Notes: a model not told the origin generated them from the sequence alone. Numbered from the stretch's first letter, positions 16,885 to 27,057 are shown. The stretch: 64,000 nucleotides of DNA from Syntrophaceae bacterium (GCA_018436925.1 JAHDKI010000026.1:102198-166197); one strand, 5' to 3'. Numbers and translations are program-made.

Positions 16885-18048
16885 CTACTTAAACAACCGC
16901 CCGCACTGCTTCCAACCGACCACGCTGATCCCTTTTTGCCGGTAGGATTCATCCCCGCCATAGATCAGTGCGGGACTGGCGGCCATATCTGCGGCCAGCG
17001 CATTCCACTTTTCCAATCCCGCAAACGATTCACGCGTCAGGGTTTGGCCGGATTTGATTTCGATGGGCATGAGCTTTGTCCCCTGCTCGACAATCAGATC
17101 AACTTCGTTGCCGATGTTGTCGCGCCAGAAATACAATGCGGGTTTTTCGCCCCGGTTCATGCGCGACTTGATCAGTTCCGCAACGATAAAGGTTTCAAAA
17201 AGGTTTCCCCGCAGCGGATGTGTTTCCATTTGCTCGGAAGTTCTTATTCCCAAAAGCCAGGCGGCCAGGCCGGCATCATAGAAATAAAGCTTGGGCATTT
17301 TGACGAGACGTTTATTGAAACTGACCGTATGCGGCCGAAGCAGGAATACAAGATAACTGGCCTCCAGAACGGATATCCACGCCTTGACCGTATTATGCGT
17401 GATTCCGCATTCCGTGGCCAGGGAGGACAGATTAAGCAACTGGCCGGTGCGGCCGGCGCAAAGCCGCACGAAGCGCTGGAAGGTTTCCAGTTCCTGAACC
17501 TTCAGCATTTGCCGGACATCGCGCTCTACGTATGCAGTCACATAAGCGCCGTACCACAATGCCGGTGTAAGCTCCCGGTCGTATATGGGCGGATAGCACC
17601 CGGTCAGCAGCATGTCATTGATCGACGCGGGCAATCGATCCGCGGCGGATAATTCCGGCACAGCAAACGGCAGCAGTTCCAAAAAAGCGGTGCGCCCGGC
17701 AAGCGACTGCGTGATACCGGACATCAGCCCGAATTGCTGTGAGCCTGTCAGAATATAAAGCCCCATGCGGCCGTCTTTATCGACCAGCGTTTGCAGATAG
17801 GAAAGAATTTCCGGAGCGCGCTGCACTTCATCGAGCACCGCCCCGTTGGGGAAGCGCGCCAGAAATGATCGTGGATCATCTATGGCGGCTTGACGGACAT
17901 CAGGCTCTTCCAGCGAAGCATACGGCTTGTTTTTAAAGACAGCCCTGGCCAGCGTTGTTTTACCGGACTGACGCGGCCCCGTTACGGTAACAATGGGAAA
18001 CCCCCGCAGAAGGGATGTGATTGTTTTTTCCGCATGTCGTTGAATCAT
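16885..18048 (-). CDS. AAA-type ATPase with DUF4143 domain
   Basis: A 387-residue ATPase of the AAA_14/DUF4143 family. Walker A is GPRQSGKTT (residues 24-32) and Walker B AVLDEVQ (about 70-75). The sensor segment reads LYILTGSQQFGLM, and the C-terminal DUF4143 domain includes the nuclease-like LYFWRDNIGNEVDLIVEQG and MPIEIKSGQT, resembling a PD-(D/E)XK core (E, D, ExK). The start at 18048 is preferred: AGGG lies at the right distance, and the upstream in-frame ATG at 18084 falls within the likely promoter. The family is common in mobile and defence islands, but its task is unclear. Its 3' end directly abuts a fic relic, suggesting insertion by recombination. Confidence 0.9.
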   Translation of the reverse strand: MIQRHAEKTITSLLRGFPIVTVTGPRQSGKTTLARAVFKNKPYASLEEPDVRQAAIDDPRSFLARFPNGAVLDEVQRAPEILSYLQTLVDKDGRMGLYILTGSQQFGLMSGITQSLAGRTAFLELLPFAVPELSAADRLPASINDMLLTGCYPPIYDRELTPALWYGAYVTAYVERDVRQMLKVQELETFQRFVRLCAGRTGQLLNLSSLATECGITHNTVKAWISVLEASYLVFLLRPHTVSFNKRLVKMPKLYFYDAGLAAWLLGIRTSEQMETHPLRGNLFETFIVAELIKSRMNRGEKPALYFWRDNIGNEVDLIVEQGTKLMPIEIKSGQTLTRESFAGLEKWNALAADMAASPALIYGGDESYRQKGISVVGWKQCGRLFK

Positions 18049-18067
18049 GTTGAACACCCTACGCCTG

Positions 18068-18104
18068 TTTATACAATTTGTCAAAATGATTTACAGATTG
18101 TAAA
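18068..18104 (-). promoter_or_regulatory. AAA-ATPase promoter region with palindrome
   Basis: A minus-strand TATAAA (18068-18073) lies 20 bases before the ATG. Immediately upstream is the perfect palindrome TTTACA-GAT-TGTAAA (18090-18104), overlapping the expected -35 position. It is a candidate operator; the -35 itself is poor. Confidence 0.45.
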
Positions 18105-18154
18105 TGATGCCGAATAGGCTCCGGTTGTGCATCCTCCTCCAGCTTAACGCGCCG

Positions 18155-18330
18155 ATCGGCAATCGGAATCGCATCTTTACTATGGACATTTGGTTTGTTG
18201 CTTTGCGCTTTCCTACGGAATCAGCCCCAATTTCTTTTTTTATGGAATTACGGAAAATTCAGCCACATCCCGTCTAAACAACCTCGATGCCTTCGTAGAT
18301 GTTCAAAAGCAGCGGTGCGGTCTTGAAACA
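18155..18330 (-). pseudogene. fic 3'-end remnant, island repeat copy C
   Basis: CAATCGGAATCGCATCTTTAC with TATGGACATTTG repeats the flank of copies A and B. Further right, the minus-strand reading around 18272-18310 gives LLNIYEGIEVV-stop, the last codons of a Fic protein. Only about a dozen codons survive. Confidence 0.65.
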
Positions 18331-18405
18331 TTTTTTCCCATCACTGCGGCTTTTCATTTCCCTGACACCGAATCCACTGAAACCTAAACCATGTTCGTTT
18401 TATCC

Positions 18406-18897
18406 TCATCCTTCATCTTTTCCTTCCCGACGCACCTCAACCCAGATATTGACAAGTGAGACGCTAATCAGGTTCATCGTGGTGGCCGCATACCAGAAAT
18501 AGGCCTCACCCGCGGCCAACCTGGTTATCCAGCCGGACCACAGCACAAAGCAGATGATACTGAACGAAATCAGTGTGTCGATGGCAAGAAATAGCCGCGG
18601 ATGATCAACCAGGCGGCCCGCCTGCGCGAGCGTGCAATATTCGAGAGGCGCAGGCCGCGCAGCCAGTGAATAGCCGATTCGCGTCAGGTTCATGATCAGG
18701 TCAACTATCGCCCACACAAGGGTCAGCCACGCGAAAACAAAAAGCGGGCCTGCGCCGCCGGCAACCCGAAGCGCCAGCAGGCCGAAGAGCAGCTTAAAGG
18801 CGCAAAAGGGAATGCCGATAGTCAGGGCCTGAAAGGCCGACGAGTTCAGAATGCGGTCGATGGAATTGGCAATCCGGCGGGTCGTCTGTTTTTTCAT
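18406..18897 (-). CDS. hypothetical four-helix membrane protein
   Basis: A 163-residue protein with four probable transmembrane helices (about residues 22-45, 50-72, 100-122 and 128-150) and short charged ends (KKQTTRR at the start, REGKDEG at the end). The start has GGAG eight bases upstream. I do not recognise the family. It follows the island repeat C and precedes the DUF2157-like pair on the same strand with a 144-base gap, so cotranscription is uncertain. Confidence 0.65.
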   Translation of the reverse strand: MKKQTTRRIANSIDRILNSSAFQALTIGIPFCAFKLLFGLLALRVAGGAGPLFVFAWLTLVWAIVDLIMNLTRIGYSLAARPAPLEYCTLAQAGRLVDHPRLFLAIDTLISFSIICFVLWSGWITRLAAGEAYFWYAATTMNLISVSLVNIWVEVRREGKDEG

Positions 18898-19041
18898 GAT
18901 GAGGCTCCGGGCTGAAAAGTCTTTAATGAATGACGCGCGTCATCATACGGCTTCATCCGGACATTGCAAGAAAAAATGCCACCAGGAACCTGCGCCAAGC
19001 TCGTCAAAATCTCTCTGTCAAAATTCAGGGGGCTGTTGAGA

Positions 19042-20241
19042 TCAGAATTTTCTTTCAGTGCCCCCTCCGCCTGAAGCGCCGCCTTCGAAATAATCCGGCC
19101 CGGCGGGCGCTTCGGGCCGCGCGGCTTCAATCGCGCCGGGCACCAGCGCCGAGGCGACATCGGCCAGGCGGATGCCCTCCTCCTGTGTTTTCATAATATC
19201 CTGCGCCGTGTAGCCGAAGCGTTTCCGGCCGGGACCGGCGTCAAGCCAGCGGCTCAAGAAGAAAAACACGGCCACCAGCGCAAGGCCCAGAATCGCCGGA
19301 TCCCAGCTATAGCGGGCAAGCCCCAGATAGCTTTTGTTGGTGGCCAGCGTCGCCACGATCATTACCGCGCCGGCAATCCGAATCAACCGCTTGCGGCTTT
19401 TGATGCCGTAAAGAAAAACGGCGCCGGACACTGCCCAGGTGATTGCGTAGGACGTCCAGTAAAACCACGGCGCATAGACCGATGGAGCAATCTGCCGGAT
19501 TCCGGAGCCATAGGAAAGGGAATCGATCAGGCCCAGCAGATGCAGATTAACGCTCAGGTACAAGGCGGCAAGCAGACACGCCTGCATCGCGGCAAGGCGA
19601 TCTTTAAGATAATCATGCGCGGCTTGAGAGGCGAAAAGCGAAGCAAGGAAAAGTCCCGCCAGCATGGCGGCCAAAATGGCCCGTTGTGCCTCGGGCGACC
19701 ATGAAAAAGTAAAAGGAAGCGTGCACAAGGCGAAAGCGGCAAGGCCCGCCGCCCAGAGACAACCCAAGCGCAGATAAATCCAGAACGCCCCGGCCGATAC
19801 TGAAAGCGCCACGAAGCGCGAAATGCCGGCATGGCCCATCCCCGCTTCCTCCAGAGGCCAGACGCCGCCCGCCGAGCAAAACCCCACCGCGCACAGCGCG
19901 AGGGCTTCTTCGATGCCGTGGCGGTAGAGTTTCTTTTTTTGGACAAGCTCTTCCGCCGCTTTGTAACAGGCCGCGCCGCACAAGACGAGCAAGACAGCGA
20001 TAAGGGTTTCGCTTGTGTCGCGAAGCAGCCAGGCGACTAAACCGACTGCCGCAACCGCGCCCAGAACCGTGAAGACGAAAAACAGGATGCGGAAAATCAG
20101 ATGGGTGGTGCGCAGTCCGCCGGCAAGCTCGCTTTCCATTGCGGCAAACTGCTGTGCGGTAATCAGGCCGGCGCTTCGCCAGCTTCGGGCCTGCCGATGC
20201 GTAAAGAGGGTTTCTTCGTCCCGGGGCGAATAAAGGTTCAC
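19042..20241 (-). CDS. DUF2157-like polytopic membrane protein
   Basis: A 399-residue inner-membrane protein with a soluble N-terminal helix-turn segment (RSWRSAGLITAQQFAAMESEL), roughly ten hydrophobic helices and a soluble tail containing FEGGASGGGGTERKF. The N-terminal layout resembles DUF2157 proteins. It starts with GTG overlapping the stop of the preceding gene (GTGA), with GGAG six bases before, so translation is coupled. Together the two genes form a membrane-protein pair of unknown function; such pairs are frequent in Proteobacteria. Confidence 0.75.
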   Translation of the reverse strand: MNLYSPRDEETLFTHRQARSWRSAGLITAQQFAAMESELAGGLRTTHLIFRILFFVFTVLGAVAAVGLVAWLLRDTSETLIAVLLVLCGAACYKAAEELVQKKKLYRHGIEEALALCAVGFCSAGGVWPLEEAGMGHAGISRFVALSVSAGAFWIYLRLGCLWAAGLAAFALCTLPFTFSWSPEAQRAILAAMLAGLFLASLFASQAAHDYLKDRLAAMQACLLAALYLSVNLHLLGLIDSLSYGSGIRQIAPSVYAPWFYWTSYAITWAVSGAVFLYGIKSRKRLIRIAGAVMIVATLATNKSYLGLARYSWDPAILGLALVAVFFFLSRWLDAGPGRKRFGYTAQDIMKTQEEGIRLADVASALVPGAIEAARPEAPAGPDYFEGGASGGGGTERKF

Positions 20242-21188
20242 GGCATCTCCTTAAAGCGGCGAGATAATTTGAAGACGGACCAGACCACGGCCAGAGAAGA
20301 CACCACGAAATAGGTGAAAATCAGAACCACCTCCCGTTCCATCCAATCGACAATGACGAAACTCACCCCGATATAGCCGTAGCCCATCGCATAAAGCATG
20401 TAGAAAAACCGCCGCGAGCGCAAAGCGTACATCGCCGTCAGCACACACGCCGCGGCAAGCAGGGGGAAATATAACGACAGGATTTTGTATTCAAATACTC
20501 CCGCAAGCAAAGCCAGACAAAGAAAATGGATGGCGAAGTTAAGCCAGATGTCGAAAAAATGTTTTTTCACGGCCAGGCGGTGCGATAAAAGGCCCGCCGT
20601 AAAGACGACCATGGCGTAGGCGATGGCGTAGAAACGCCAGTAAGCATCGAACCGGAAGACGGAGACATCCGACAGGGTAAAGCCGAACCAGGCGGCAAGC
20701 GACGAGAGCGCCATGGATAAAACCAGGCGGTTGTCGTAACGGAAGGCCAGGGCGCCGAAAAGCAGCGTCGATAAAAGCAGGTAGTGCATCCAGCCCGATC
20801 CCAGCATGCCGAAGCGGGTTTCGAGATAGGCGATATCCATGGCGAAAAAGGCGCAGCCGAAAAACAGGATATAGTCAAAGGCCATGCTGGGAGAGGCGAC
20901 CCGGCCGCGGTCAAAGCCTGGGCCTTTGCGCACGACATACAAGAAAGCGGCGGCGGCGCACAGCGACAAGGCGGAAATTACAGCCAGATCTCCCAACGAG
21001 GCGAAATGGGTTTTGACGGTCCAGCCCGCTCCGGCGATGATGAGCAACAGGCCCGCATAAAGCAGGACGCGAAGCTCCTGATGAACCGGCACAATGCGCT
21101 TTTCATGCAAATCCAGAAGCAGCAAGCCCTGCGAGGCCTTAAGGATTCGGCCTTCTTCCATTTTTTTCAAAAGATCGCAAACGCGCAT
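20238..21188 (-). CDS. DUF2157-like membrane protein, first gene of the pair
   Basis: About 316 residues with a cytoplasmic N-terminus (RVCDLLKKMEEGRILKASQG) and about ten transmembrane helices. The start at 21188 is chosen because AGAAGG lies just upstream and because the more distal ATG (21236) would lie upstream of the predicted transcription start. The helix pattern parallels the downstream gene, suggesting that the two may interact. Function unknown. Confidence 0.75.
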   Translation of the reverse strand: MRVCDLLKKMEEGRILKASQGLLLLDLHEKRIVPVHQELRVLLYAGLLLIIAGAGWTVKTHFASLGDLAVISALSLCAAAAFLYVVRKGPGFDRGRVASPSMAFDYILFFGCAFFAMDIAYLETRFGMLGSGWMHYLLLSTLLFGALAFRYDNRLVLSMALSSLAAWFGFTLSDVSVFRFDAYWRFYAIAYAMVVFTAGLLSHRLAVKKHFFDIWLNFAIHFLCLALLAGVFEYKILSLYFPLLAAACVLTAMYALRSRRFFYMLYAMGYGYIGVSFVIVDWMEREVVLIFTYFVVSSLAVVWSVFKLSRRFKEMP

Positions 21189-21236
21189 AAAGCCTTCTTT
21201 TCGTAATGAGAATGGTTGGTTTCGGAAACTGTGCAA

Positions 21237-21265
21237 ACCTTAAAATCGCCCCGCCGCGATGTCAA
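21237..21265 (-). promoter_or_regulatory. promoter for the DUF2157-like pair
   Basis: On the minus strand TTGACA (21260-21265), a 17-base spacer and TAAGGT (21237-21242). The transcript would start about 42 bases before the ATG at 21188. Confidence 0.65.
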
Positions 21266-21600
21266 GACAAAAGGCAACGCACCGGAAAGGGCCCTTTCGT
21301 TAAAATGATCGACCCCGGATAAAATATATGGCACAAATATTGTTACTTTTATGAGCCGGAAGGCCGCCGCAGCCAACCGTCCAGCGACCCGGCGGCCTGC
21401 CCGATGGGCGGCAGATTGTGAAAGCATGCAATTTCATAGCGCATTTATAAGTTTGCCATCCGTTTGCCCCCGAACAAGGCTGTGCAATGTTCGCGGTTTT
21501 CAGCGAACAATTTTGTGCCGTCCGCACGGGTGTTTAGCCCGGACTGAAGCGGACGACATGTGGTCGAACGACAATAAACAACCTGGAAGGATAACGATTT
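21266..21600. other. divergent intergenic region
   Basis: No gene is supported. A hairpin TGTTCGC/GCGAACA (21488-21494 with 21503-21509) precedes ATTTTG, and GGAAGG lies ten bases before the start of the downstream plus-strand gene. I see no clear sigma-70 promoter for that gene. Confidence 0.4.
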
Positions 21601-24192
21601 ATGGCCCCCTACGCCCGCGTCACCACCGGCATGAACGGTTTGGATGAAATTCTCAATTCCCTGCAAATGGGCGACAATGTCGTGCTGCAGGTGGACGACA
21701 TCGCCGACTACAAGCGCTTTGTCGATCCCTACGTGAAGGCCTCCATGGCGGCCGGACGCCGCGTGGTTTATATGCGCTTTGCCAACCACGCCCCGCTTCT
21801 GGATGAACGCGAGGTCAGTCGCGTATGCGTGTTGAACGCCAACCGCGGATTCGAGTCGTTTTCCACGGAAGTGCACAACATCATCCGCGACGAGGGGCGC
21901 GACGTTTTCTACGTGTTCGATTCTCTGTCGGACCTGCTTTTGGCCTGGGCCACGGATTTGATGATCGGCAATTTTTTCGTCATCACCTGCCCGTATCTTT
22001 TCGAGCTCAACACGGTGGCGTATTTCGCGCTTTTGCGCAGCCGCCATTCGTTTAAAACCGTGGCGCGCATCCGCGAAACCACGCAGGTGCTGCTCGACAT
22101 CTACAACCAAGAGGGCCGGATATGCGTGCATCCGCTCAAAGCCTGGAAGCGCTACACGCCGACAATGTTTCTGCCGCATATTCTGGAAGGCGACAAGTTC
22201 GTGCCGATTTTAAACAGCGCGGACGCGGCCAATATCCTTTCGTTTCTCACCGACAAAAACGCCACCAGCGGCGTGCGCAACCTCGACTACTGGGAACGCA
22301 TCTTTCTGTCGGCCGCCCGCATTTCGGATAATCCGGACGCGGCCGAAGAAAAGCAGGATATGGTGGAAACGCTCTCCCGCGTCATGATCGGCCGGGAAAC
22401 GCGCATGCTGGCGCTGGTCAAGGAATATTTCAGACTGGAAGACCTGCTGGAAATCAAAAAGCGCCTGATCGGCACGGGGTTCATCGGCGGCAAATCCGTC
22501 GGCATGCTCCTGGCGCGAAACATTCTGCACAAGGATCCGACCTTCGACTGGAACGCCGAGTTGGAAATGCACGACTCGTTTTATATCGGCTCGGATATTT
22601 TTTACTCCTACATGGTGCAAAACGGCTGGTGGAAGCTGCTGATGGCGCAAAAAACCGAGGAAGGCTATTTTGAAGTCGCCCGCGAGCTTCAACACAAAAT
22701 GCTCCACGGCGTTTTTCCCGACGAGGTCAAAGAACAATTCCAACTGATGCTGGAATATTACGGCCAGGCGCCGATCATCGTGCGTTCGAGTTCGCTTCTG
22801 GAAGACGCCTTCGGCAACGCGTTTGCCGGCAAGTATGAAAGCTATTTCTGCGTCAACCAGGGCACGCCCGAAGAACGCTACCGGAACTTCGAAGACGCGG
22901 TGCGCAAAATCTTCGCCTCGACGATGAATGAAGATGCGCTCACTTATCGTCTGCAGCGCGGCATGGCCAACCAGGACGAACAGATGGCGCTTTTGGTCCA
23001 GCGCGTGTCGGGCTCGCACCGCAACGCCTTTTTCTTCCCCGATCTGGCGGGCGTGGGCCTGTCGTACAACACGTTCGTCTGGCAAAAGGGCATGGACCCG
23101 AAGGCCGGCATGCTGCGCATCGTTTTCGGCCTGGGCACGCGCGCGGTCAACCGCGTGGAAAACGACTATCCCCGCATCGTCGCGCTCGACGCGCCTTTGA
23201 CCAAGCCCTACGCGCGCCAGGAAGACGTGCGCCGCTTCTCGCAGCGGGAAGTCGATTTGCTCAACCTGTGCGACAACGATTTCCAGTCGCTTTCCGCCGA
23301 CACGCTTCTGAGCACGGAAATCGAAGAACATCTGGATCTGATCGCCTCGCGTGACGAGGCGGCGGCCGAGTATCTGCGCGCCAGCGGCCGCGAGGTCCGC
23401 GACACCTGGATCATCACGTTTGACGAGCTGTTGTCGTCCACACCGTTTGCTCAAACTATGGCTCGTCTGCTCAAAACGCTGGAATCGATCTACCGCTATC
23501 CGGTGGACATCGAGTTCACCGTGAATTTCGATATGCAGGGCAAAGCCCGCATCAATCTGCTGCAATGCCGGCCTTTCCAGACCAAAGGGCATTACAGCCG
23601 CGTCGAGCTGCCGGAAAAGCTTCCCAAAACGAAAATCCTTCTCAAGCAGGAAGCCAATTTCATGGGCGGGAGCGTCTATCAGGCCATTTCCCGGATTATC
23701 TATGTCGATCCGCAGGGCTATACGAAGCTCGATCTGTCGCAAAAGTATGAGTTGGCCCGCCTGGTGGGGAAACTGAACCGGCAGATCGGACGGCGCGAAG
23801 CGATGCCGACAATTCTGCTGGGGCCGGGGCGCTGGGGCACCACGACGCCGGCCATGGGCGTGCCGGTGACCTTTTCGGAAATCAACAACATCACCGCCAT
23901 CGGAGAAATCGCCTATCAGGACGGCTCGCTCATTCCCGATTTGTCTTTCGGCACACACTTTTTTCAGGATATGGTGGAAATGGATATTTTCTACATGGCC
24001 ATCTATCCCGAAAACGACGGCGTGATTTTCAATTCATCCTGGCTTAAAAAGCAGCCCAACATCCTGGGCGATCTGATGCCGGAAGACACGCGCTTTGCCG
24101 AGGTTCTGCGCGTCTGCGACGTCCGGGCCAAGGATCTGAGGCTTTTGTCGAACATTGTGACGCAGGAGATGATCAGCTTTTTCGGAAAGTAG
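21601..24192 (+). CDS. KaiC/RecA-like domain fused to PEP/pyruvate-binding (PEP synthase-like) domain
   Basis: An 863-residue cytoplasmic protein. Residues 1-200 follow the RecA/KaiC pattern (TGMNGLDEILNSLQMGDNVV, then VFYVFDSLSDLLLAW), but the P-loop that should follow is absent: there is no GKT/S. Residues about 290-640 match the ATP-grasp PEP/pyruvate-binding domain of PEP synthase and pyruvate phosphate dikinase (GGKSVGMLLARNIL, IIVRSSSLLEDAFGNAFAGK, and QCRPFQ near the end). The phosphohistidine and PEP-barrel domains of true PpsA are missing; instead there is a 200-residue C-terminus of unknown type. It therefore probably does not make PEP by itself. Related PEP/pyruvate-binding proteins occur in many Desulfobacterota. 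Ribosome binding site GGAAGG is ten bases upstream. Confidence 0.8.
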   Translation: MAPYARVTTGMNGLDEILNSLQMGDNVVLQVDDIADYKRFVDPYVKASMAAGRRVVYMRFANHAPLLDEREVSRVCVLNANRGFESFSTEVHNIIRDEGRDVFYVFDSLSDLLLAWATDLMIGNFFVITCPYLFELNTVAYFALLRSRHSFKTVARIRETTQVLLDIYNQEGRICVHPLKAWKRYTPTMFLPHILEGDKFVPILNSADAANILSFLTDKNATSGVRNLDYWERIFLSAARISDNPDAAEEKQDMVETLSRVMIGRETRMLALVKEYFRLEDLLEIKKRLIGTGFIGGKSVGMLLARNILHKDPTFDWNAELEMHDSFYIGSDIFYSYMVQNGWWKLLMAQKTEEGYFEVARELQHKMLHGVFPDEVKEQFQLMLEYYGQAPIIVRSSSLLEDAFGNAFAGKYESYFCVNQGTPEERYRNFEDAVRKIFASTMNEDALTYRLQRGMANQDEQMALLVQRVSGSHRNAFFFPDLAGVGLSYNTFVWQKGMDPKAGMLRIVFGLGTRAVNRVENDYPRIVALDAPLTKPYARQEDVRRFSQREVDLLNLCDNDFQSLSADTLLSTEIEEHLDLIASRDEAAAEYLRASGREVRDTWIITFDELLSSTPFAQTMARLLKTLESIYRYPVDIEFTVNFDMQGKARINLLQCRPFQTKGHYSRVELPEKLPKTKILLKQEANFMGGSVYQAISRIIYVDPQGYTKLDLSQKYELARLVGKLNRQIGRREAMPTILLGPGRWGTTTPAMGVPVTFSEINNITAIGEIAYQDGSLIPDLSFGTHFFQDMVEMDIFYMAIYPENDGVIFNSSWLKKQPNILGDLMPEDTRFAEVLRVCDVRAKDLRLLSNIVTQEMISFFGK

Positions 24193-24200
24193 GAATTATT

Positions 24201-24306
24201 AAGTTTAAAGTTTAAAGTTTAAAGTTTCAAGTTAAATGTTTAAAGTTTAAAGTTAAATGTTTAAAGCTTAAAGTTTAAAGTTGAATGTTTAATGTTTAAA
24301 GTTGGA
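24201..24306. repeat. heptanucleotide array (AAGTTTA type)
   Basis: About 15 consecutive 7-base units of the form AGTTTAA, with variants TGTTTAA, AGTTAAA, AGCTTAA and AGTTGAA. The phase is kept throughout. It begins 9 bases after the stop codon of the preceding gene. Confidence 0.85.
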
Positions 24307-24369
24307 TGGCGCACAGGCCATAGAAGATGGAATATTTAGGAGCTCGGATCTTGAGGCGTTTATCGTCTC

Positions 24370-24466
24370 AAACTTAAAACTTAAAACTTAAAACTTAAAA
24401 CTTGAAACTTGAAACTTGAAACTTATAACTTATAACTTATAACTTGAAACTTGAAACTTTTTTAAG
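24370..24466. repeat. heptanucleotide array, opposite orientation
   Basis: About 13 units of the form AAAACTT, then GAAACTT, ATAACTT and again GAAACTT, in strict 7-base phase. This is the reverse complement of the array at 24201-24306, with about 63 unique bases between, so the two could pair into a long imperfect hairpin. Confidence 0.85.
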
Positions 24467-24472
24467 AGGAGG

Positions 24473-24576
24473 CCCCGCGGCGCTAAAGCCGTTTAGCGCC
24501 GCGGGGACCAAAGACCCGGCTCAACGCCGGGCTGACCGCTTCTTTACCGTCGGAAACGAGCGTCATCGTTTCCGAC
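24473..24576. terminator. cluster of three hairpins between convergent genes
   Basis: First, a perfect 15-bp stem (24473-24487 with 24492-24506) with a 4-base loop. Second, CCCGGC/GCCGGG (24515-24520 with 24526-24531). Third, a perfect 11-bp stem GTCGGAAACGA/TCGTTTCCGAC (24549-24559 with 24566-24576). None has a clear T-tract, so if they terminate transcription, they do so without a classical U-run. Confidence 0.5.
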
Positions 24577-24613
24577 GCCTTGATCCTTTGGCCTTTTTCC
24601 TTGCGCCTGTTTC

Positions 24614-26005
<1,392 letters not shown>

Positions 26006-26041
26006 TTAATTTATAAAACGCTTAAACACGTTTGACATCCT

Positions 26042-27043
26042 CTAAAGACCTTCAATGTCGTGAAGCTTTTCATAGTCCATCACCGTGGACATGGCCTGGT
26101 TGTCCACGTCGATGCCGGCTTCAAAGGCTGCGGCCACCGGATTGAGGCCCCCGATAAGAATCATGCCGATTTTATTCATATCGACATGCGTCTGGCAAAC
26201 GGGATGGCCGACGCCGCCCACCGACAACACGCCGGAAATGCCGGCCTTGGCAAAATCATCAATCACCTTGTCTACAAGCGAACGGCTGAGCGCCGGAATC
26301 TCGCGGAAGTTGGCCAGGATTTTCCCCTCGCCCTCGGCTACGACCTGGCGCACGGAGGTCATCCGCCCCCGGATGAAAATTTCGGAAGGGTCGAGCGATG
26401 AGCCGGCATAATGGATGAGCTCGACAAACCGCAGCGTCTCGCCGTTTCGCATCTGCAAAATGCCGCCGAACTTGGAATCGATGGGAATGCCGTGCTTGAG
26501 CAGCACGCCGTTGATCACGATGCTGCACACCGTTGCAAGCCCGACTTTGCCTTCGGGCACGACGATTTCGCCCAGGCTTTTTCCCGCCTGCGCCGCGGCC
26601 ACCCGGGAGCTGACGGCGAGTTTCCGGGCGAAAACCGGCTTCATGATTTTGAGCGCCGAGGCAAACTGCTTTTGGGGGAAAAGGGAGATGTTCACCGGCA
26701 CCAGACCGCGTTTCTTTTTGACGTCGAAGGTGGTTTTAAACGACAACACATCGATGCGCGAAATCGACAGGCCGATCTTGTCCTGCACGCGCGCGTCGCT
26801 GATTTCTTTGAGTCCCTTGTCGGTCACGCCTCGCCCGTCGCGCCTCCCCACCAGGCGGGTCAAACCCCGCTCATCCATAATTTTCAGGTGGTAGCGCACC
26901 GCCCGTTCGCTTAACTGCACGTCGCGTTCGGCCATCTTGCGGGCGATGACGCGCGCCCCCAAAGGTTCGGGACTTTCATCCAGAATCCGCAGGATCAGAA
27001 GCGTTTTGCGTTCGATATCTTCCGGCTTGAAAAGCTCTTTCAT
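26042..27043 (-). CDS. NrpR-like nitrogen repressor (winged helix plus DUF128 regulatory domain)
   Basis: About 333 residues. The N-terminus is a winged helix (TLLILRILDESPEPLGARVI, then QLSERAVRYHLKIMDERGL), and the rest is the NrpR regulatory domain (DUF128), here with segments such as GIPIDSKFGGILQM and GVLSVGGVGHPVCQTHVD. In methanogens NrpR represses nitrogen-assimilation genes and is released by 2-oxoglutarate. The start at 27043 is favoured because a longer frame to 27091 would read through the candidate operator. Its position directly upstream of gdhA fits a nitrogen-control role. Unlike archaeal forms with two regulatory domains, only one is present. Confidence 0.88.
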   Translation of the reverse strand: MKELFKPEDIERKTLLILRILDESPEPLGARVIARKMAERDVQLSERAVRYHLKIMDERGLTRLVGRRDGRGVTDKGLKEISDARVQDKIGLSISRIDVLSFKTTFDVKKKRGLVPVNISLFPQKQFASALKIMKPVFARKLAVSSRVAAAQAGKSLGEIVVPEGKVGLATVCSIVINGVLLKHGIPIDSKFGGILQMRNGETLRFVELIHYAGSSLDPSEIFIRGRMTSVRQVVAEGEGKILANFREIPALSRSLVDKVIDDFAKAGISGVLSVGGVGHPVCQTHVDMNKIGMILIGGLNPVAAAFEAGIDVDNQAMSTVMDYEKLHDIEGL

Positions 27044-27057
27044 ACCCCTCTTACGGC

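Larger units (their letters stand above)
24193..24613. other. convergent intergenic region: repeat arrays and hairpins
   Basis: This 421-base stretch between the PEP-synthase-like gene and gdhA contains no gene. It holds two opposed heptad arrays and three successive hairpins, each listed separately. Confidence 0.7.

Noticed and set aside
22210..23958. 582-codon frame antisense to the PEP-synthase-like gene
   Set aside because: A by-product of GC-rich codon use on the opposite strand; the plus-strand gene has clear domains.
24201..24466. Heptad arrays considered as a CRISPR array
   Set aside because: The units are contiguous 7-mers without spacers, and no cas genes are in the window.
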